A stretch of DNA of 64,000 nt from Drosophila miranda (taxonomy: Eukaryota > Arthropoda > Insecta > Diptera > Drosophilidae). Below, in pieces: positions 25,105 to 38,924 of this stretch. The DNA lies in the NCBI RefSeq assembly GCF_003369915.1, contig NC_046674.1:124001-188000 (forward strand). The letters run 5' to 3'. The notes under the pieces were generated by a model that saw only the letters and a program-made list of their open reading frames with translations, did no database searches and had not been told where the DNA came from. The translations under genes were made by a program, and so were the position numbers. Position 1 is the stretch's first letter; each line of letters starts with the position of its first letter.

Positions 25105-25694
25105 GCGTGAAGAGGAGGAGGAGGAGCACTCTCCACCCAGATCCCATCCAGATGCAAACGGTCAGCATGCACCACCACCACAGACACCAACCAACACAAG
25201 CACACGCACACTAACATCTCTATACATCGCATCGCTTAATATTAGTTTAGTTTTTCCATTTTTCTCTTCAGTCATGTCACCGCAAACCTTTCGGCTCTGT
25301 TCCAATCTTTTAAGACTTACTTTTACGCGATGTAGACAGCGACCAGGACAACCAACGACAGCGAGAACCAGGAAACGATGGACTCCGACGATAATGACGC
25401 CCCATTTGACTCCTTTGGGGAGCCACAGCCACAGTAGCAATGTGTTTAGCATTAAAACCTTAATTAAGACGGATCTACTAAACAATTTTTATGTAGTCTA
25501 CGGCATTTTAATTATACATAAAAAATTATATTTAAAAAAAACTGCGACTAACAAAACGAATTGTAACAACAACAACAATACATGATGAAGAAGAAACGAA
25601 TTGTATAATTTTTTGTGTAACGTACTCTCGTGTGTAATTTACATTTTATAACAAATCAAAGAAAAACAAACAATTTTAAGGCATAATAATCAAG

Positions 25695-25700
25695 AATAAA
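25695..25700 (+). terminator. Poly(A) signal of the SWIB gene
   Basis: AATAAA about 590 bp after the stop codon, at the end of an AT-rich region with CAACAACAACAATAC that looks like 3' UTR. Confidence 0.55.
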
Positions 25701-25719
25701 CTTTGAAATAGACGACGAG

Positions 25720-26722
25720 CAATGATGCATCTGAATATACATCTTTATGTATGACAACAACAAACAAAGGGAAGTGTTTCCTCTGAATGTATTCTCTTGC
25801 TTACTATCCATTCTATTTTCTGGTAGAGAGAACGAGAAAGCAGCATAAATTTGGTGCTTGTGTGCTATGTGTCCGTACGTTTTATTGTTTAACACTGAAA
25901 AATATGAATGAATATGAATCAGATATAGTAAGAGAATTTTTAGCGCCATTTGAACATTTTTCCAGTGCTTAGTGTTATGTTTTGAGTCATTTTAAAGAAA
26001 TCCGAACAAAACTTCCTGATTTTCATTCCGCAGTGCTTGGATTCGAGGTGATTCAAATCTGACTGAAGGAAGGATTCGTAGGGATCGAACACCTAATGCG
26101 GGGACATCAGTATAGCTGTGATATTATGAATACTGTGGATTCATGCAGGGCTCTGGTACGTATTAATGGGTACGATGGTACTTTCCTGGAAATGGAAGAT
26201 GGTTTTCTCTACGAAGGAGAATATTCCTCATAAATATTACCATAGGAATAGAGAACCTTATATTTAGCGTATACCTGTTCATATCTAAGACACATGATGT
26301 GCATTATGCTTTCTTTTCGCAACCTTTCGTAAAGATCATCGCTGGAACCATTATTAAGCTCTATAAGAAGCCGTGACTTTACACTTTTTCAAATATCAAA
26401 TATATCATTAAAGAAGAGGTATACATGTATCCCTTAATAGATTTTCAAACCCCCGTCTCATCATTGATCAATAAAGAATGCCCTTTTTTATTATTGTTTT
26501 TGCATTTCTCACAAAACTTCTTACAAACATTTTTCAGTTTTAATTCGCTTTAAGACTTTTCGTTTTTTTTATACATAAAGTTCGCTCTAATATACATATG
26601 TGTATATGCAGTGTATATATATATATATTGTGGATCTGATATATATATATATATACCAGCGCGTGTATATAATTGAATAAATGGAATTACTTTGCACTGC
26701 ATTTTCAATTAACTTTTTTCAG
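25720..26722. other. Intergenic, no clear gene
   Basis: AT-rich DNA with a second AATAAA near 26.47 kb and two (TA)n runs at about 26.61-26.66 kb that flank a GTGGATCTGA core. No reading frame over 60 codons with protein character. Confidence 0.5.
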
Positions 26723-26804
26723 ACGCGGCTTATTGCTCGGACGCTCAACAAAAACGGAACCAAAGGACGAAAAGAGCCCGTGGGGGTGGCAGGGGCTAAC
26801 ATAA
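26723..26804 (+). other. Possible terminal coding exon of an unknown plus-strand gene
   Basis: A sharp polypyrimidine acceptor (ACTTTTTTCAG) opens a GC-rich island of about 95 bp in AT-rich DNA. In the phase-2 frame it reads RGLLLGRSTKTEPKDEKSPW and then six more residues to TAA at 26804. An AATAAA follows at 26918-26923. This has the form of a last exon with a 3' UTR, but I find no upstream exon with a matching phase. It could be an alternative end of the SWIB gene, an undetected small gene, or chance. Confidence 0.25.
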
Positions 26805-27510
26805 GACATGTAACAGATTAAGTACGTAAAGAATACGACGAAAAAAATGTATAGATAGATAGATAGATAGATATACACATACATATATATATTAGTTATA
26901 TAAATTCAAAGATCGGCAATAAAACGTTTCAAATTTTGTTAAATTCTTTGGGGATTCACATGGTTTTCGGTTTGGGTGAAGCAGCGGAAGAGAGATAGAG
27001 AGAGCAGTGTTGGTCAGTGGTCAGCTGTGTTGTGGAGGGTTGCGTGTTAGGTGTTGATCAACGACAAACGAAATATACTCAAAAATGCTCTAAATACTAT
27101 CGGAAATAACGTTAAATGCTAGGAAAAGCCAAACTAAGGGTTTGAATTCTTGTCCAGTATCCCGTGCTCTCTTCCGAATTGGTTCTCATCTTCAGCATGG
27201 GCCATGGTTGGCTATTGGATCTCTACTCGCTAAACTAAGCAATACATTTTGTAATAGTAACTTTGTGTTCTAGTGTTCTCCTTTTTGTGTGTTGTGTGTG
27301 TGGTTTTCTGTCTGTTGTCAACAATTTCGAGAGGCCCTTACTCCGACTTCATTCATCCATCCGTATCCCATTTCTGGCCAGCATTCTCTCTTAAATAGTT
27401 TTACTTTTGCAAAGACAATACTTTCGTTGGCGTTGTTTCTTCTAATTGTTGCTGCTTGTTGCTGCTACTGCTGCTGTTATTGTTATTGTCCTCCTCCTGG
27501 ATCAACGTCT

Positions 27511-29985
<2,475 letters not shown>

Positions 29986-30623
29986 TTATCCTTTGCCTCT
30001 GCTTCTGCCTTCGCTCTGGCGCTGTTATGTAAATAACACAACTGCCGCAGGATGTTATAGATGTGTGGATATGGGGTCTGATTACTCTACAAATCGCAGA
30101 TAATTATCACGTGATACTCCAGCGGCTCGCTTTATGTGTGTCAGCGTTACGTCCGCAGTCGAGGCCGTCGCTTGTGTCAATTCACAATTTTAATTGTATT
30201 TTTTGTGCGTCTCCTTTGTTTCACCTCTCCTCTGACGCTGCTCTGCTCTGCCACTGTTGTTGCGTTGCTTCTTCTTCTTCTTCTTTGCTCCGATGGCTCT
30301 CTACGCACGCCAGAGCATTGGACAAGTATTGGGTGATGGCTGGCGGTTGGAGTGGGACTGGTTGGAGTGCTGTTTCGGTGTCAGTGTATGTACGAAATAA
30401 ATGGGATCGCGATCGGTTAATTTTAGTTGATTTTTATCAAGAAAAAGAACAAAATCGAAACGAGGACTGTAAACTAGAGCTGGGTAAAACAAGCTGTAAA
30501 CGCACTATCGATACATCGCATAATCGGTTGCGCTTGTAGTGTTGGTAAATGGCGTTAATTTTCATAAAAGTATTCGAATTTTATTCAACAGAAAACACGT
30601 AGTAAAGTAAACCCCCATCTCCA

Positions 30624-31795
30624 CTACATTTGCTCCCCCAGGTAACCGCACAGCTCCGCATCATCCTCACTCGTGACCAGACGCGCCTCCGTCTGCAGTC
30701 CGACCTTGTAGGACTCTCGCTTGTCCACCAGTCTCGACAGGTCCTCTACAGCCAAGGGTCCCTGCTTGGCGTACTTCTTTATGAAATCCGCCACGAGATG
30801 CTTGTCCACCACGGACATCTCTAGGATGTGGCTCCAGGCGAGCAGGGCCAGCGGTCGTTCCGGCGAGAGCGATTGCGAGGGCGTGATAAGGTGGCGATAG
30901 AGGCAGCCGCCGACAATCTGCTGCAGCTGATCCACTTGGCCCTGGAAGGCGCAGGGATGGTACAGCATTACAATAGCGCCCTCGGCGAGATTCCTCATGT
31001 ATCGCTGTGGCGGCAGGTACGAGTAGGTGCCGTACTCCGCTGGCAATGGACGGAATTGGCCACTGGGTACCAGGAATCACATAACCAAATTAATATGAGA
31101 AGGAAAGTCTTGATGTATGATCCCTACTTGGTGGGTGGGAGATGCGTGTACTCGATGGACACGTTCAGGCACTTGGATGGCGGGACATAGGCACTGGGTA
31201 GGAAGTGCTCCGTAAGCACGGCCTCCCTGGACATATTCGGATCGTAGGTGCTGCGATTGTTGCTGATGCAGAGGATATTGAAGCTCTGGCCCACATCATT
31301 CGGATCGTAGTCCACCGCAAGATTGCTCTAAAAGTATCAAAGATGAATCACGGCTCAAAGGGGAAATCCCCACCCACTCACCATTCCGTCATCGCAGATG
31401 GTTTCCTTTAGGGTTTTGACTGCCTCCACCTGTTGCTTAAGTCGTTCATTGGGCGCCTGGGGAAACCAGTTCCCATTCCAGCTATCTGTAAAAGCCTCCT
31501 CCGATGCCGCCGATGTGCTTGTGTTTTGTTGCTTTATCACATGGGGCTCCCCCGGGGCATAAGGGAACCACTTGCCCCTCCAATCATCTTTGGTGTTGGG
31601 TATTGTGGTCGTCTCCGGTACACGTTGCACTTTCGGAATGTGAGGCTCTCCGGGAGCGTAGGGAAACCATTTTCCCTGCCAGTCGTCCAGGCCGAAAGTC
31701 GGCTCCAGAAGATTGGCCTGCGCTTTTTTGATGGACTTAGCCTGACATGTAGCAATGATAAGGCACAAAACGGTCAAAGAACGCAAAAGGAACAT
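30624..31795 (-). CDS. Secreted protein with three WFPYAPGEP-type repeats
   Basis: Exons 31382-31795, 31128-31327 and 30624-31062 (phases 0 and 2) give 350 residues. The start is the ATG before FLLRSLTVLCLIIATCQA, a clear signal peptide cut near residue 19; a longer upstream frame begins without ATG. Residues ~38-52, 71-85 and 105-117 are three copies of a DDW(Q/R)GKWFPYAPGEPH-like unit, the last one diverged (DSWNGNWFPQAPNE). The C-terminal ~220 residues have cysteines and a compact look (ILCISNNRSTYDPN, LYHPCAFQGQVDQLQQIVGG) but match no family I can name. Its 5' end is in a short gap facing Atg2. Function unknown; probably extracellular. Confidence 0.8.
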
Positions 31796-32027
31796 AACAA
31801 TTGCAATTGAAGGAAACAAAAGACCAACAAAACAAAAGAGAATAGTATAATTAAGAACTTTTCGAGCAACAGCTGTGTTGGGATACGGTCATTTTGCAGC
31901 ACTGCTTAGGTCACGACTTTGACCAGGGTATCAACAGGTGGATTGGGATTTTAAATGGCATCATTTTGCTCGATTTTGCTTATTGTGGGAAGAACTATTT
32001 TGGATTTTTAAAGGTATATAAAAATCT

Positions 32028-32170
32028 AATAAAAGCAAGTGTTTAAAATAAGGCATTCAAGTAGAAAATTGATTCATTAATTGGATACAAATATGTGGGC
32101 AGGGCTGAGAGATCTAGATAGCTAGTAATATTTACCGGAACATCAAAAACGAGTATTTCTTGGTGAATAA
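32028..32170 (+). repeat. Degenerate dispersed repeat, copy 1
   Basis: Starts AATAAAAGCAAGTG(T) and runs through AAATTGATTCATTAATTGGAT, ATGTGGGCAGGGCTGAGAGATCTAGATAGCTAGTAATATT and AACATCAAAAACGAG. The same order of segments occurs four more times at 32.5, 40.9, 41.05 and 41.8 kb. No coding potential. Confidence 0.8.
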
Positions 32171-32468
32171 CCGGTTGACAACAATGATTCCCGGCAACAC
32201 TAATTTTCATACCCTAGGGAAAAGATATTATAGAACTGAGAAAATTTTTGTCATCCCAGGCTCCGTAGGTATCAGGATCGAGATTAATATATACAAGATA
32301 TTAATAATATACATGATTATGTCTAAAACATAGCAATTTGAGAAAAGGTCTTTATAAATTACGTTTTATCTTCATATAAAATTAACGAATTAGGGTATAC
32401 AAAAGCCTATGCGCTCATCATGTCTTAAAATACCAGCAACATTGCGACTGTTTTTTTAACGCAAAATG

Positions 32469-32660
32469 CAATAAAAGCAAGTGTTTTAAATAAATCAGAC
32501 AATTAGAAAATAGATTCACTAATTGGATAAAATTATGTGGGCATGGCTAAATGTTCAATATAGCTGAGAATATTCCACGGAAGATCAAAAACGAGGAATA
32601 TGTAAATAGAACTTGAATTCGTCAGTATAAATACGGTATCTTTTATAAATGAGATGGTAT
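32469..32660 (+). repeat. Degenerate dispersed repeat, copy 2
   Basis: AATAAAAGCAAGTGTTTTAAATAAA, TTCACTAATTGGATAAAATTATGTGGGCATGGCT and GATCAAAAACGAGGAATATG, ending in GTCAGTATAAATACGGTATC. Same orientation as copy 1. The tail runs towards the Atg2 promoter region. Confidence 0.8.
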
Positions 32661-33044
32661 GTTTCGGTATATTTCTGAGGGTCGGACGGTATATTTTATC
32701 GATGAGAAGAAGAAGAACAAAAAGCTGCCTCGTCTGGTGTTTGAATGGTGATTTTTTAAACGCATTATTTGTACATTTGCGAGTAGCTAAGGCTCTTTTT
32801 CATTGCAGCCAACCTGACCCTTATAAATATTAATCCCAATTCTACATTAAGATGCAAGTGATTTGCGCAGTAACACCAGTTATCGCTAAGAAACGTCCGC
32901 TGTGATTTCCATTTCCGTCTTTCACCGACGAACAATAACAAAGGTCTGACTGCGTGTGCGTGTGGTTGTTGTTGTTCGACTGGTCTGGAAAAAATACAAC
33001 GCAGAAGGCCGAAAAACTGCGAATCAGAAATCAACAGCACCACC

Positions 33045-36000
33045 ATGTCGTGGTTTAATCCCTGGGATGGGCTAAAGACAAAGATGTGCAGATACCTGCT
33101 GCAGCGATATTTGGGTCAGTTTTTTGAGAACAATCTGAATTTGGAGCAGCTGAAAGTGGATCTGTACAATGGCAGGGCCGTGGTGGAGAATATCTCGCTC
33201 AAGGTGAACGCCTTCAATGATCTGTTCGAGGACCAGGGCTGGGCCTTTGAGGTAGTATCCGGACACATTGGCTGCCTGACGGTGGCGGTACCATGGAATG
33301 CTCTCATGACCAACGACAGCTCGCTGGAGATCTCCAATCTGACGATAACGCTACGTCCGGTGACACGCTTCCAGAGCGGCACCACCATGCTGGAGTCCAT
33401 GTGGTCGTCGGTGAGCAGCTCCATGCAGATGGCCGAGGAGTGCATGAAGCAGGTGGACGATGATGTGCCCTTCCTCAACCACAACAATGCCCTTATTGGC
33501 CTGGAGAAGTTCGCGGAGACTATCGACAATGTCCTAAATCGCATTAAGGCCAAACTCACGAATACAACGCTCAATATCGAGTACCTGCTCCCGCAGTCGG
33601 ACAAAAAGCTTGTTATGTCCTTCCAGGCCAGTCACGTAGACTATATGAACAAAACGGGCTACGAGAGCCTCAATCACAATGGTGTGGACCTGAGCAGCAG
33701 CCAGACGATGGCGGATGACGATGATAGCATTACCTCTAACTTCAATACGCTGCCAATGATTGCTAAGCACAATCTGGTGATCGAGGGGCTGACCATACAC
33801 ACTTCCGAAGTGCTGGATATCGACAGACACATCCATTCGGTGAGCGGGCCCATCCAGTACGAGCAGCTCTGCAAGATCGTAGAGCTCAAGGGATCGCAGA
33901 ACATCCAGATCAACATCAAGCAAACCGAGAACATTGTTGGTCCCAAAGTGAATCTGGAGATCATACTGGATGATATCTACTTTATACTGACGCCGCGGCA
34001 AATCCACCTCCTGGTGGAGATCTCCAAGGGCTTCAGCAACAATGAACGGCCCAAGGATACGCTGCGCAAGACACGCTGCAAGAGCATCAAGTCTACGACG
34101 CCGCCGAGCGAGTATCAGCAACGCGAGCCCACCAAAATGACGGGTATACTCTCGCAAAATGCCGACTGGTCCTCAGAGCCCACAGAGTACTCGAGCTATG
34201 AAGTAGCAAACCAGGAGCCTGGAGCCACCAGGAGCGTCTACTCCAGGAGTACACATCGCAAGATGTGCGAATCTGTGGGTGGAAATTCGGCCTCCAGCAT
34301 GGTTACCTCCTGCAGCAATGCCCAGCAAGAGATGGGCTACACGGAAAAATCCGGGGAGATCCTTAAATTCAAGATACAGATCTCCCAGGTCTTTGGGATC
34401 GCCCTGCACAATGATATTCTAATCCAGAACACCGCGAGCATCGATAGCTATACGCGTGTGTTCGACAGCTCTAGTTTCCAGAGCTACTCGCAGACGTCGC
34501 AGCAGTTTTTCCACCAGAACACCCAGACGGCAAACCACCTGCCGATGGAGAACCTGAACTATTTGCTGGTAAAAGCGGCGCCCATTATTGTGAGCGGAAA
34601 TCAGCAGCGCTACTTTCAGGAGCTCACCTCAAAGACCACACTCTCGGCAACGGCAGTGGACTTTTGCGAGGTGCTCGACAATGCGATAGACCATCTCATC
34701 CAGTTCGATCGCCACCGGAACTGCCCTGATGGCTACCACATTCGTCCGGAGATCGTGGTCAATCAGAGCTCGTCGTTCCTGTTCAAGCAGAACCACAATC
34801 GTTGCACCAACAAGATTGAGTGTATCTTCGATGAGTGCACCGCAGAGCTCGACATCTCGATTTACGATCGATTGGGCGCCCTCTTCGGGCAGTCGCACTT
34901 TGCACAGAGCTCTCGGGAGAATGAGATCTATCCAGAGGATGGCAGTCTGACGGAAGTGCAAGTGAAATGCGAGAACTTGAGGCTACATCTGCGATTCCCA
35001 GTAGTCGATGGGCGGCCGCCCAACGATCCCCACAAGATTCCCTGGTGGAAGAAGAACGTCCGCCAGGATTTCCTGGCCCTAGAGTTTCGGAGTTTGTTGA
35101 TCGCCTCGCGGGCCCACATCACCATCCTGGCGGAGGAAATGGACGCCTTCTACTGCGATGCTGAGAAGCAGAGTGCCATTCCCCTGCTGAAGGGCCATCA
35201 AAAGAACAACAAGAAGATCCAAATCGATGTGCTGCAGCCCAGGGAGAACAACAACGACACCCGAACGACGGATCATAACAAGAAGCCCAAGCGGCGGTCG
35301 CCCTTTAGCTCCAAGTGCACCTTTGGCTACACCACCAATGTGGAGGGTCTTGATGGGTGTGCGGATAAAACGGATTCCTTTCTGCCTGGCGAGACGGAGG
35401 AGATCAACGACTTTTGCCAGAGCTGCACGCAATCCTCGAAGCTAAAGGTCGCGGTGTATGTGCCTCAGATCAAGGTGGTGTTGGAGTCTAAGCTGATGTA
35501 CGAACTGATCTACAATCGCCTCAATGGCGATCTGTTCATGTGGGAGCCGCGTTCCCCTTACTACGACTACGAGGAAGAGGAGGAGAAGCAGAACGAAAGG
35601 GAGGAGGAGGAGCCCACCCTGGAGGAGAGTGCCATGGAATATCAGAAGCACAAATACGACAGGAGTGTTCTGCTGAGCACCAGTGCCATGGAGAGCAGCA
35701 TCTATTTTTCCATGGCAGAGAATACTCTACCCAAATCCCATGCCAATCCCAATCCCAGTCGCAGTCCCCAACTGTGCACCGATGACGCCTTCTCCTTTGA
35801 GCTGTTTGTGGCAGAGGGATCCCTGATATTATTCTCGCACTTTGTGGATCCCGAGACGCAACTGCGGACGCAACAATGCGGCAAGTTTCAGGTGAATATC
35901 AAGGAGCTCAAGCTCTTCACCATCAACGGACTGAACAACGATCCGAATCGGAGTTACTTTTGCATTCAATTGAGCCACGTGGAGGCGCTTCACTGTGGAA

Positions 36001-38924
36001 ATACCCAGCACGATTTGCATCTCGCCTGGAGCGATCATCTAGATGCCAATCTCCAGCCCACCATCTACAATTTTGGCAGGCAGGAGCAGCATCAGGAACC
36101 CTACAGGAAGCGGCAGGAGGTGCTCTCCGTGGTGGCGGAGATCAAGAAGCAGCCGGAGAAGCGCATAAAACGCATGAAGATGTCTTTCGGTATCAATGGG
36201 GCCATACTGCAGCACCATCCCGCCTTCTCGGAGCACAATTGGCTGAATCAATTGCTTGACTTTATGGATGTAACCGATTTCCCCATCGAGGCGTATGTGC
36301 CCTTCGCTCTCGTCTCCGAGATCCAGCTTCATGTGTGGAATGCGGCCATCGACTATCGGCCCCAGTTCTTCCCGCATCGGGCCCTTATTGACATTGGCTA
36401 CTGCACGCTGAGCAGCAACATTATATCCTCGATGAGCGGCTGCACCCTGCGGGTGATTGGCGAGGACTGTGTCCTCAGCATGGGCTCCGGCTCCGGTTCC
36501 TCCGGCTCTGATACCCTGATCCCCGTGCTGAATGTCGGTCTGCTGAACATCTCCTTCCGCCTTAACGAGGACGATAAACAGCAGCCCAGAGTGGATCTGC
36601 GTTCCTCCATCCACGACATGCACCTGAAGACCTGCTACGACTCGGCGGCGGCTCTGGCACAGCTCATTGGCTATGTGGCCAATGACAAGGATCTCATTTC
36701 GCCCGAAGGGAGCTCACTGGAGGCCGAGAGCAAAATTGCTGAGTCCAAGGCCAGTGAGGAGGATCAGGTGTGCGACGACCAGACCCAGGATCATGTGAAC
36801 AAACTGATGGCCGATGCCGTGATGGATGTGGAGAGTACGCCCGGACCAAGGCACAACAAGCTGGCGGGGAAGGAGGAGGGCATCGAGATCTTCTACTTCC
36901 CCGACGAACCCAAGGAGAAGGCGGAGCTGCAGAAGAAAAAGAATATAGCATCCTCGCCCTCGAAGAAGAAGGAGCCCGGCGATATGCAGAGCATATCCCT
37001 GATTGTGGAGAGTGGCCCTTCAGAGATCTGCAACATTGTGGACTTTGAGTCGAACGTGATGCTCCAGTCGTACTACAATCAGACGCTGGAACAGCCCCTG
37101 CAGCAGGTGCAGCAGGAACTGGGGGATGTGCTCCCCCCGCTGATGGAGGAGCGTGACTTTGACATCATTCACGACGATGAGATCTCCCGCATGGACAAGT
37201 TCGGAGTCAAGCAGATCTACGTGTCCGAGGATCCGCTCCAGATCGTGGACAATCACTTCTGTCTGCCCCACGAGAAGGTGGATCTGCTGAGGCCGCCCGT
37301 GAACTTTCCCATTGCCGAGAGCAGCTACACTTTGTGCGAGATGACCTTCACGTGGCACCTGTACGGCGGCAGGGACTTTCCAGATCAACCCACAATCGAT
37401 GGCAGCAGTAAGCAGACCCAGAGCGCAAGCTACGGACACATGTCGGACACGTACAAGTACGGGGTATCGCAGCCGCAAGGCGAGAAGGCTTCGAAGAAGG
37501 GGGTAGGTCTGCCCAAGGAGCCAAAGGGCTCGAGAAGGAACCTGGATGTGCTGGTGGAGATACAACTGTCGAAGATCCGCTTTTCTTACGAGGCCTATCC
37601 CCTCAGCTCCATATACTCCTCGCGGCAGGTGCTGCTCGTCTCGGAGATCGAAATTCGAGACCGCCTGCGCTCCTCAGACATCAACAAGTTCCTATATCAT
37701 CCGAACATCAGCAATATATCCCGCCGACCCGACGAGAACATGGTCATTGTGAAGGCCTTGAATGTGCGACCCAACCCTCAGAAGAGCACCGCGGAGGAGT
37801 GCTCCCTTCGGGTGTCCATTCTGCCCATCAAATTGAATATTGACCAGGATACGCTGCTCTTTCTGGAGGACTTCTTTTCGGCGTTGTTCAAGAACTCCTC
37901 CTCCAATTCCAGTGCCTCAGCGAATTCCAAAATGGAGCTCAACTCCTCCTCCGACATGCCCGTGATGTCGGTGAACAAAATGTCTGATGCCCTGCAGGAT
38001 CTGGAGGCGAGGCAGATTGTGGAGCGGAATCTTGATGTGCTCATCGACGAGGGCAAAGACACCACCGCAGAGCTGGAGGATGATCCCCTGGGAGGAGAGT
38101 CGGCGCCCGTCTACTTTCGGGAGGTGATCTTCAGCCCCGCTTTGCCCATCTGCTTCGACTACCATGGCCGTAGGATCGAATTGTCGCGTGGCCCCATTAC
38201 GGGTCTCATTATGGGTCTGGCCCAGCTACAGGGATCGGGCATCTGTCTGCGGGAGATCGTCAACCGTCGCGGCATCCTCGGCTGGAACAAGCTCTGCGAG
38301 TTCCTCTGCAAGGAGTGGCTAAAGGACATCAAACGCAATCAACTGCCGAACATCCTGAGTGGTATTGGGCCCACCAATGCGGTGCTGCAGCTGTTCCAGG
38401 GCGTTTACGACCTTTTCCGGCTGCCCATCGAGCAGTACAACAAGGATGGGCGCATCATTCGAGGATTCCAGCTGGGGGCCCAGAGTTTCACGGCTCGCAC
38501 GGCCCTCGCGGCACTGGAGATCACCTCGCGGATCATCCACTTGCTGCAGTTCACGGCGGAGACCACCTTCGACATGCTGTCGGCGGGCCCGTCCCTCAAA
38601 AAGCGATACACGAAGCGAGGCAAGAAGAAGCGTCAGGGTAGGCCCAAGGATCTGCGCGAGGGCGTAGCCAATGCGTACACTATCGTCAAGGAGGGCATCA
38701 ACGACTCGGCCAATACGCTGATCGAGGCGGCCATGACAGAGCACGACCAGAAGGGCTACAGTGGCGCTGTGGGAGCTGTTGTGCGGCAGATACCCCAGCT
38801 AGTCGTCTGTCCGGCTGTCCTGGCGACGCAGGCCACAACGAACATACTCGGCGGTGCCAAGAGCTCCCTGGTGCCGGAGGCGAAGCTCGAGGCACGCGAC
38901 AAGTGGAAGCACGAGATCCACTAA
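33045..38924 (+). CDS. Autophagy-related protein 2, lipid-transfer protein
   Basis: One uninterrupted frame of 1959 residues (D. melanogaster Atg2 is about 1,900). Residues 1-~110 are the Chorein_N domain (MSWFNPWDGLKTKMCRYLLQ, LEQLKVDLYNGRAVVENISL), which opens the hydrophobic groove through which ATG2/VPS13 proteins move phospholipids from the ER to the growing phagophore. The conserved WHLYGG is at ~1436. REVIFSPALPICFDYHGRRI at ~1692 begins the ATG2 CAD-tip-like region, and the ATG_C block (PNILSGIGPTNAVLQLFQGV) follows to ~1800. The start ATG (CACCATGTCG) has good context and no earlier in-frame ATG with protein character. It works with Atg18/WIPI and Atg9. Tandem AATAAA signals lie at 39047 and 39059. 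The gene is intronless. Confidence 0.97.
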   Translation: MSWFNPWDGLKTKMCRYLLQRYLGQFFENNLNLEQLKVDLYNGRAVVENISLKVNAFNDLFEDQGWAFEVVSGHIGCLTVAVPWNALMTNDSSLEISNLTITLRPVTRFQSGTTMLESMWSSVSSSMQMAEECMKQVDDDVPFLNHNNALIGLEKFAETIDNVLNRIKAKLTNTTLNIEYLLPQSDKKLVMSFQASHVDYMNKTGYESLNHNGVDLSSSQTMADDDDSITSNFNTLPMIAKHNLVIEGLTIHTSEVLDIDRHIHSVSGPIQYEQLCKIVELKGSQNIQINIKQTENIVGPKVNLEIILDDIYFILTPRQIHLLVEISKGFSNNERPKDTLRKTRCKSIKSTTPPSEYQQREPTKMTGILSQNADWSSEPTEYSSYEVANQEPGATRSVYSRSTHRKMCESVGGNSASSMVTSCSNAQQEMGYTEKSGEILKFKIQISQVFGIALHNDILIQNTASIDSYTRVFDSSSFQSYSQTSQQFFHQNTQTANHLPMENLNYLLVKAAPIIVSGNQQRYFQELTSKTTLSATAVDFCEVLDNAIDHLIQFDRHRNCPDGYHIRPEIVVNQSSSFLFKQNHNRCTNKIECIFDECTAELDISIYDRLGALFGQSHFAQSSRENEIYPEDGSLTEVQVKCENLRLHLRFPVVDGRPPNDPHKIPWWKKNVRQDFLALEFRSLLIASRAHITILAEEMDAFYCDAEKQSAIPLLKGHQKNNKKIQIDVLQPRENNNDTRTTDHNKKPKRRSPFSSKCTFGYTTNVEGLDGCADKTDSFLPGETEEINDFCQSCTQSSKLKVAVYVPQIKVVLESKLMYELIYNRLNGDLFMWEPRSPYYDYEEEEEKQNEREEEEPTLEESAMEYQKHKYDRSVLLSTSAMESSIYFSMAENTLPKSHANPNPSRSPQLCTDDAFSFELFVAEGSLILFSHFVDPETQLRTQQCGKFQVNIKELKLFTINGLNNDPNRSYFCIQLSHVEALHCGNTQHDLHLAWSDHLDANLQPTIYNFGRQEQHQEPYRKRQEVLSVVAEIKKQPEKRIKRMKMSFGINGAILQHHPAFSEHNWLNQLLDFMDVTDFPIEAYVPFALVSEIQLHVWNAAIDYRPQFFPHRALIDIGYCTLSSNIISSMSGCTLRVIGEDCVLSMGSGSGSSGSDTLIPVLNVGLLNISFRLNEDDKQQPRVDLRSSIHDMHLKTCYDSAAALAQLIGYVANDKDLISPEGSSLEAESKIAESKASEEDQVCDDQTQDHVNKLMADAVMDVESTPGPRHNKLAGKEEGIEIFYFPDEPKEKAELQKKKNIASSPSKKKEPGDMQSISLIVESGPSEICNIVDFESNVMLQSYYNQTLEQPLQQVQQELGDVLPPLMEERDFDIIHDDEISRMDKFGVKQIYVSEDPLQIVDNHFCLPHEKVDLLRPPVNFPIAESSYTLCEMTFTWHLYGGRDFPDQPTIDGSSKQTQSASYGHMSDTYKYGVSQPQGEKASKKGVGLPKEPKGSRRNLDVLVEIQLSKIRFSYEAYPLSSIYSSRQVLLVSEIEIRDRLRSSDINKFLYHPNISNISRRPDENMVIVKALNVRPNPQKSTAEECSLRVSILPIKLNIDQDTLLFLEDFFSALFKNSSSNSSASANSKMELNSSSDMPVMSVNKMSDALQDLEARQIVERNLDVLIDEGKDTTAELEDDPLGGESAPVYFREVIFSPALPICFDYHGRRIELSRGPITGLIMGLAQLQGSGICLREIVNRRGILGWNKLCEFLCKEWLKDIKRNQLPNILSGIGPTNAVLQLFQGVYDLFRLPIEQYNKDGRIIRGFQLGAQSFTARTALAALEITSRIIHLLQFTAETTFDMLSAGPSLKKRYTKRGKKKRQGRPKDLREGVANAYTIVKEGINDSANTLIEAAMTEHDQKGYSGAVGAVVRQIPQLVVCPAVLATQATTNILGGAKSSLVPEAKLEARDKWKHEIH

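Noticed and set aside
33534-34157. 207-codon frame antisense to Atg2
   Set aside because: Shadow of the Atg2 coding strand; no signal or domain.
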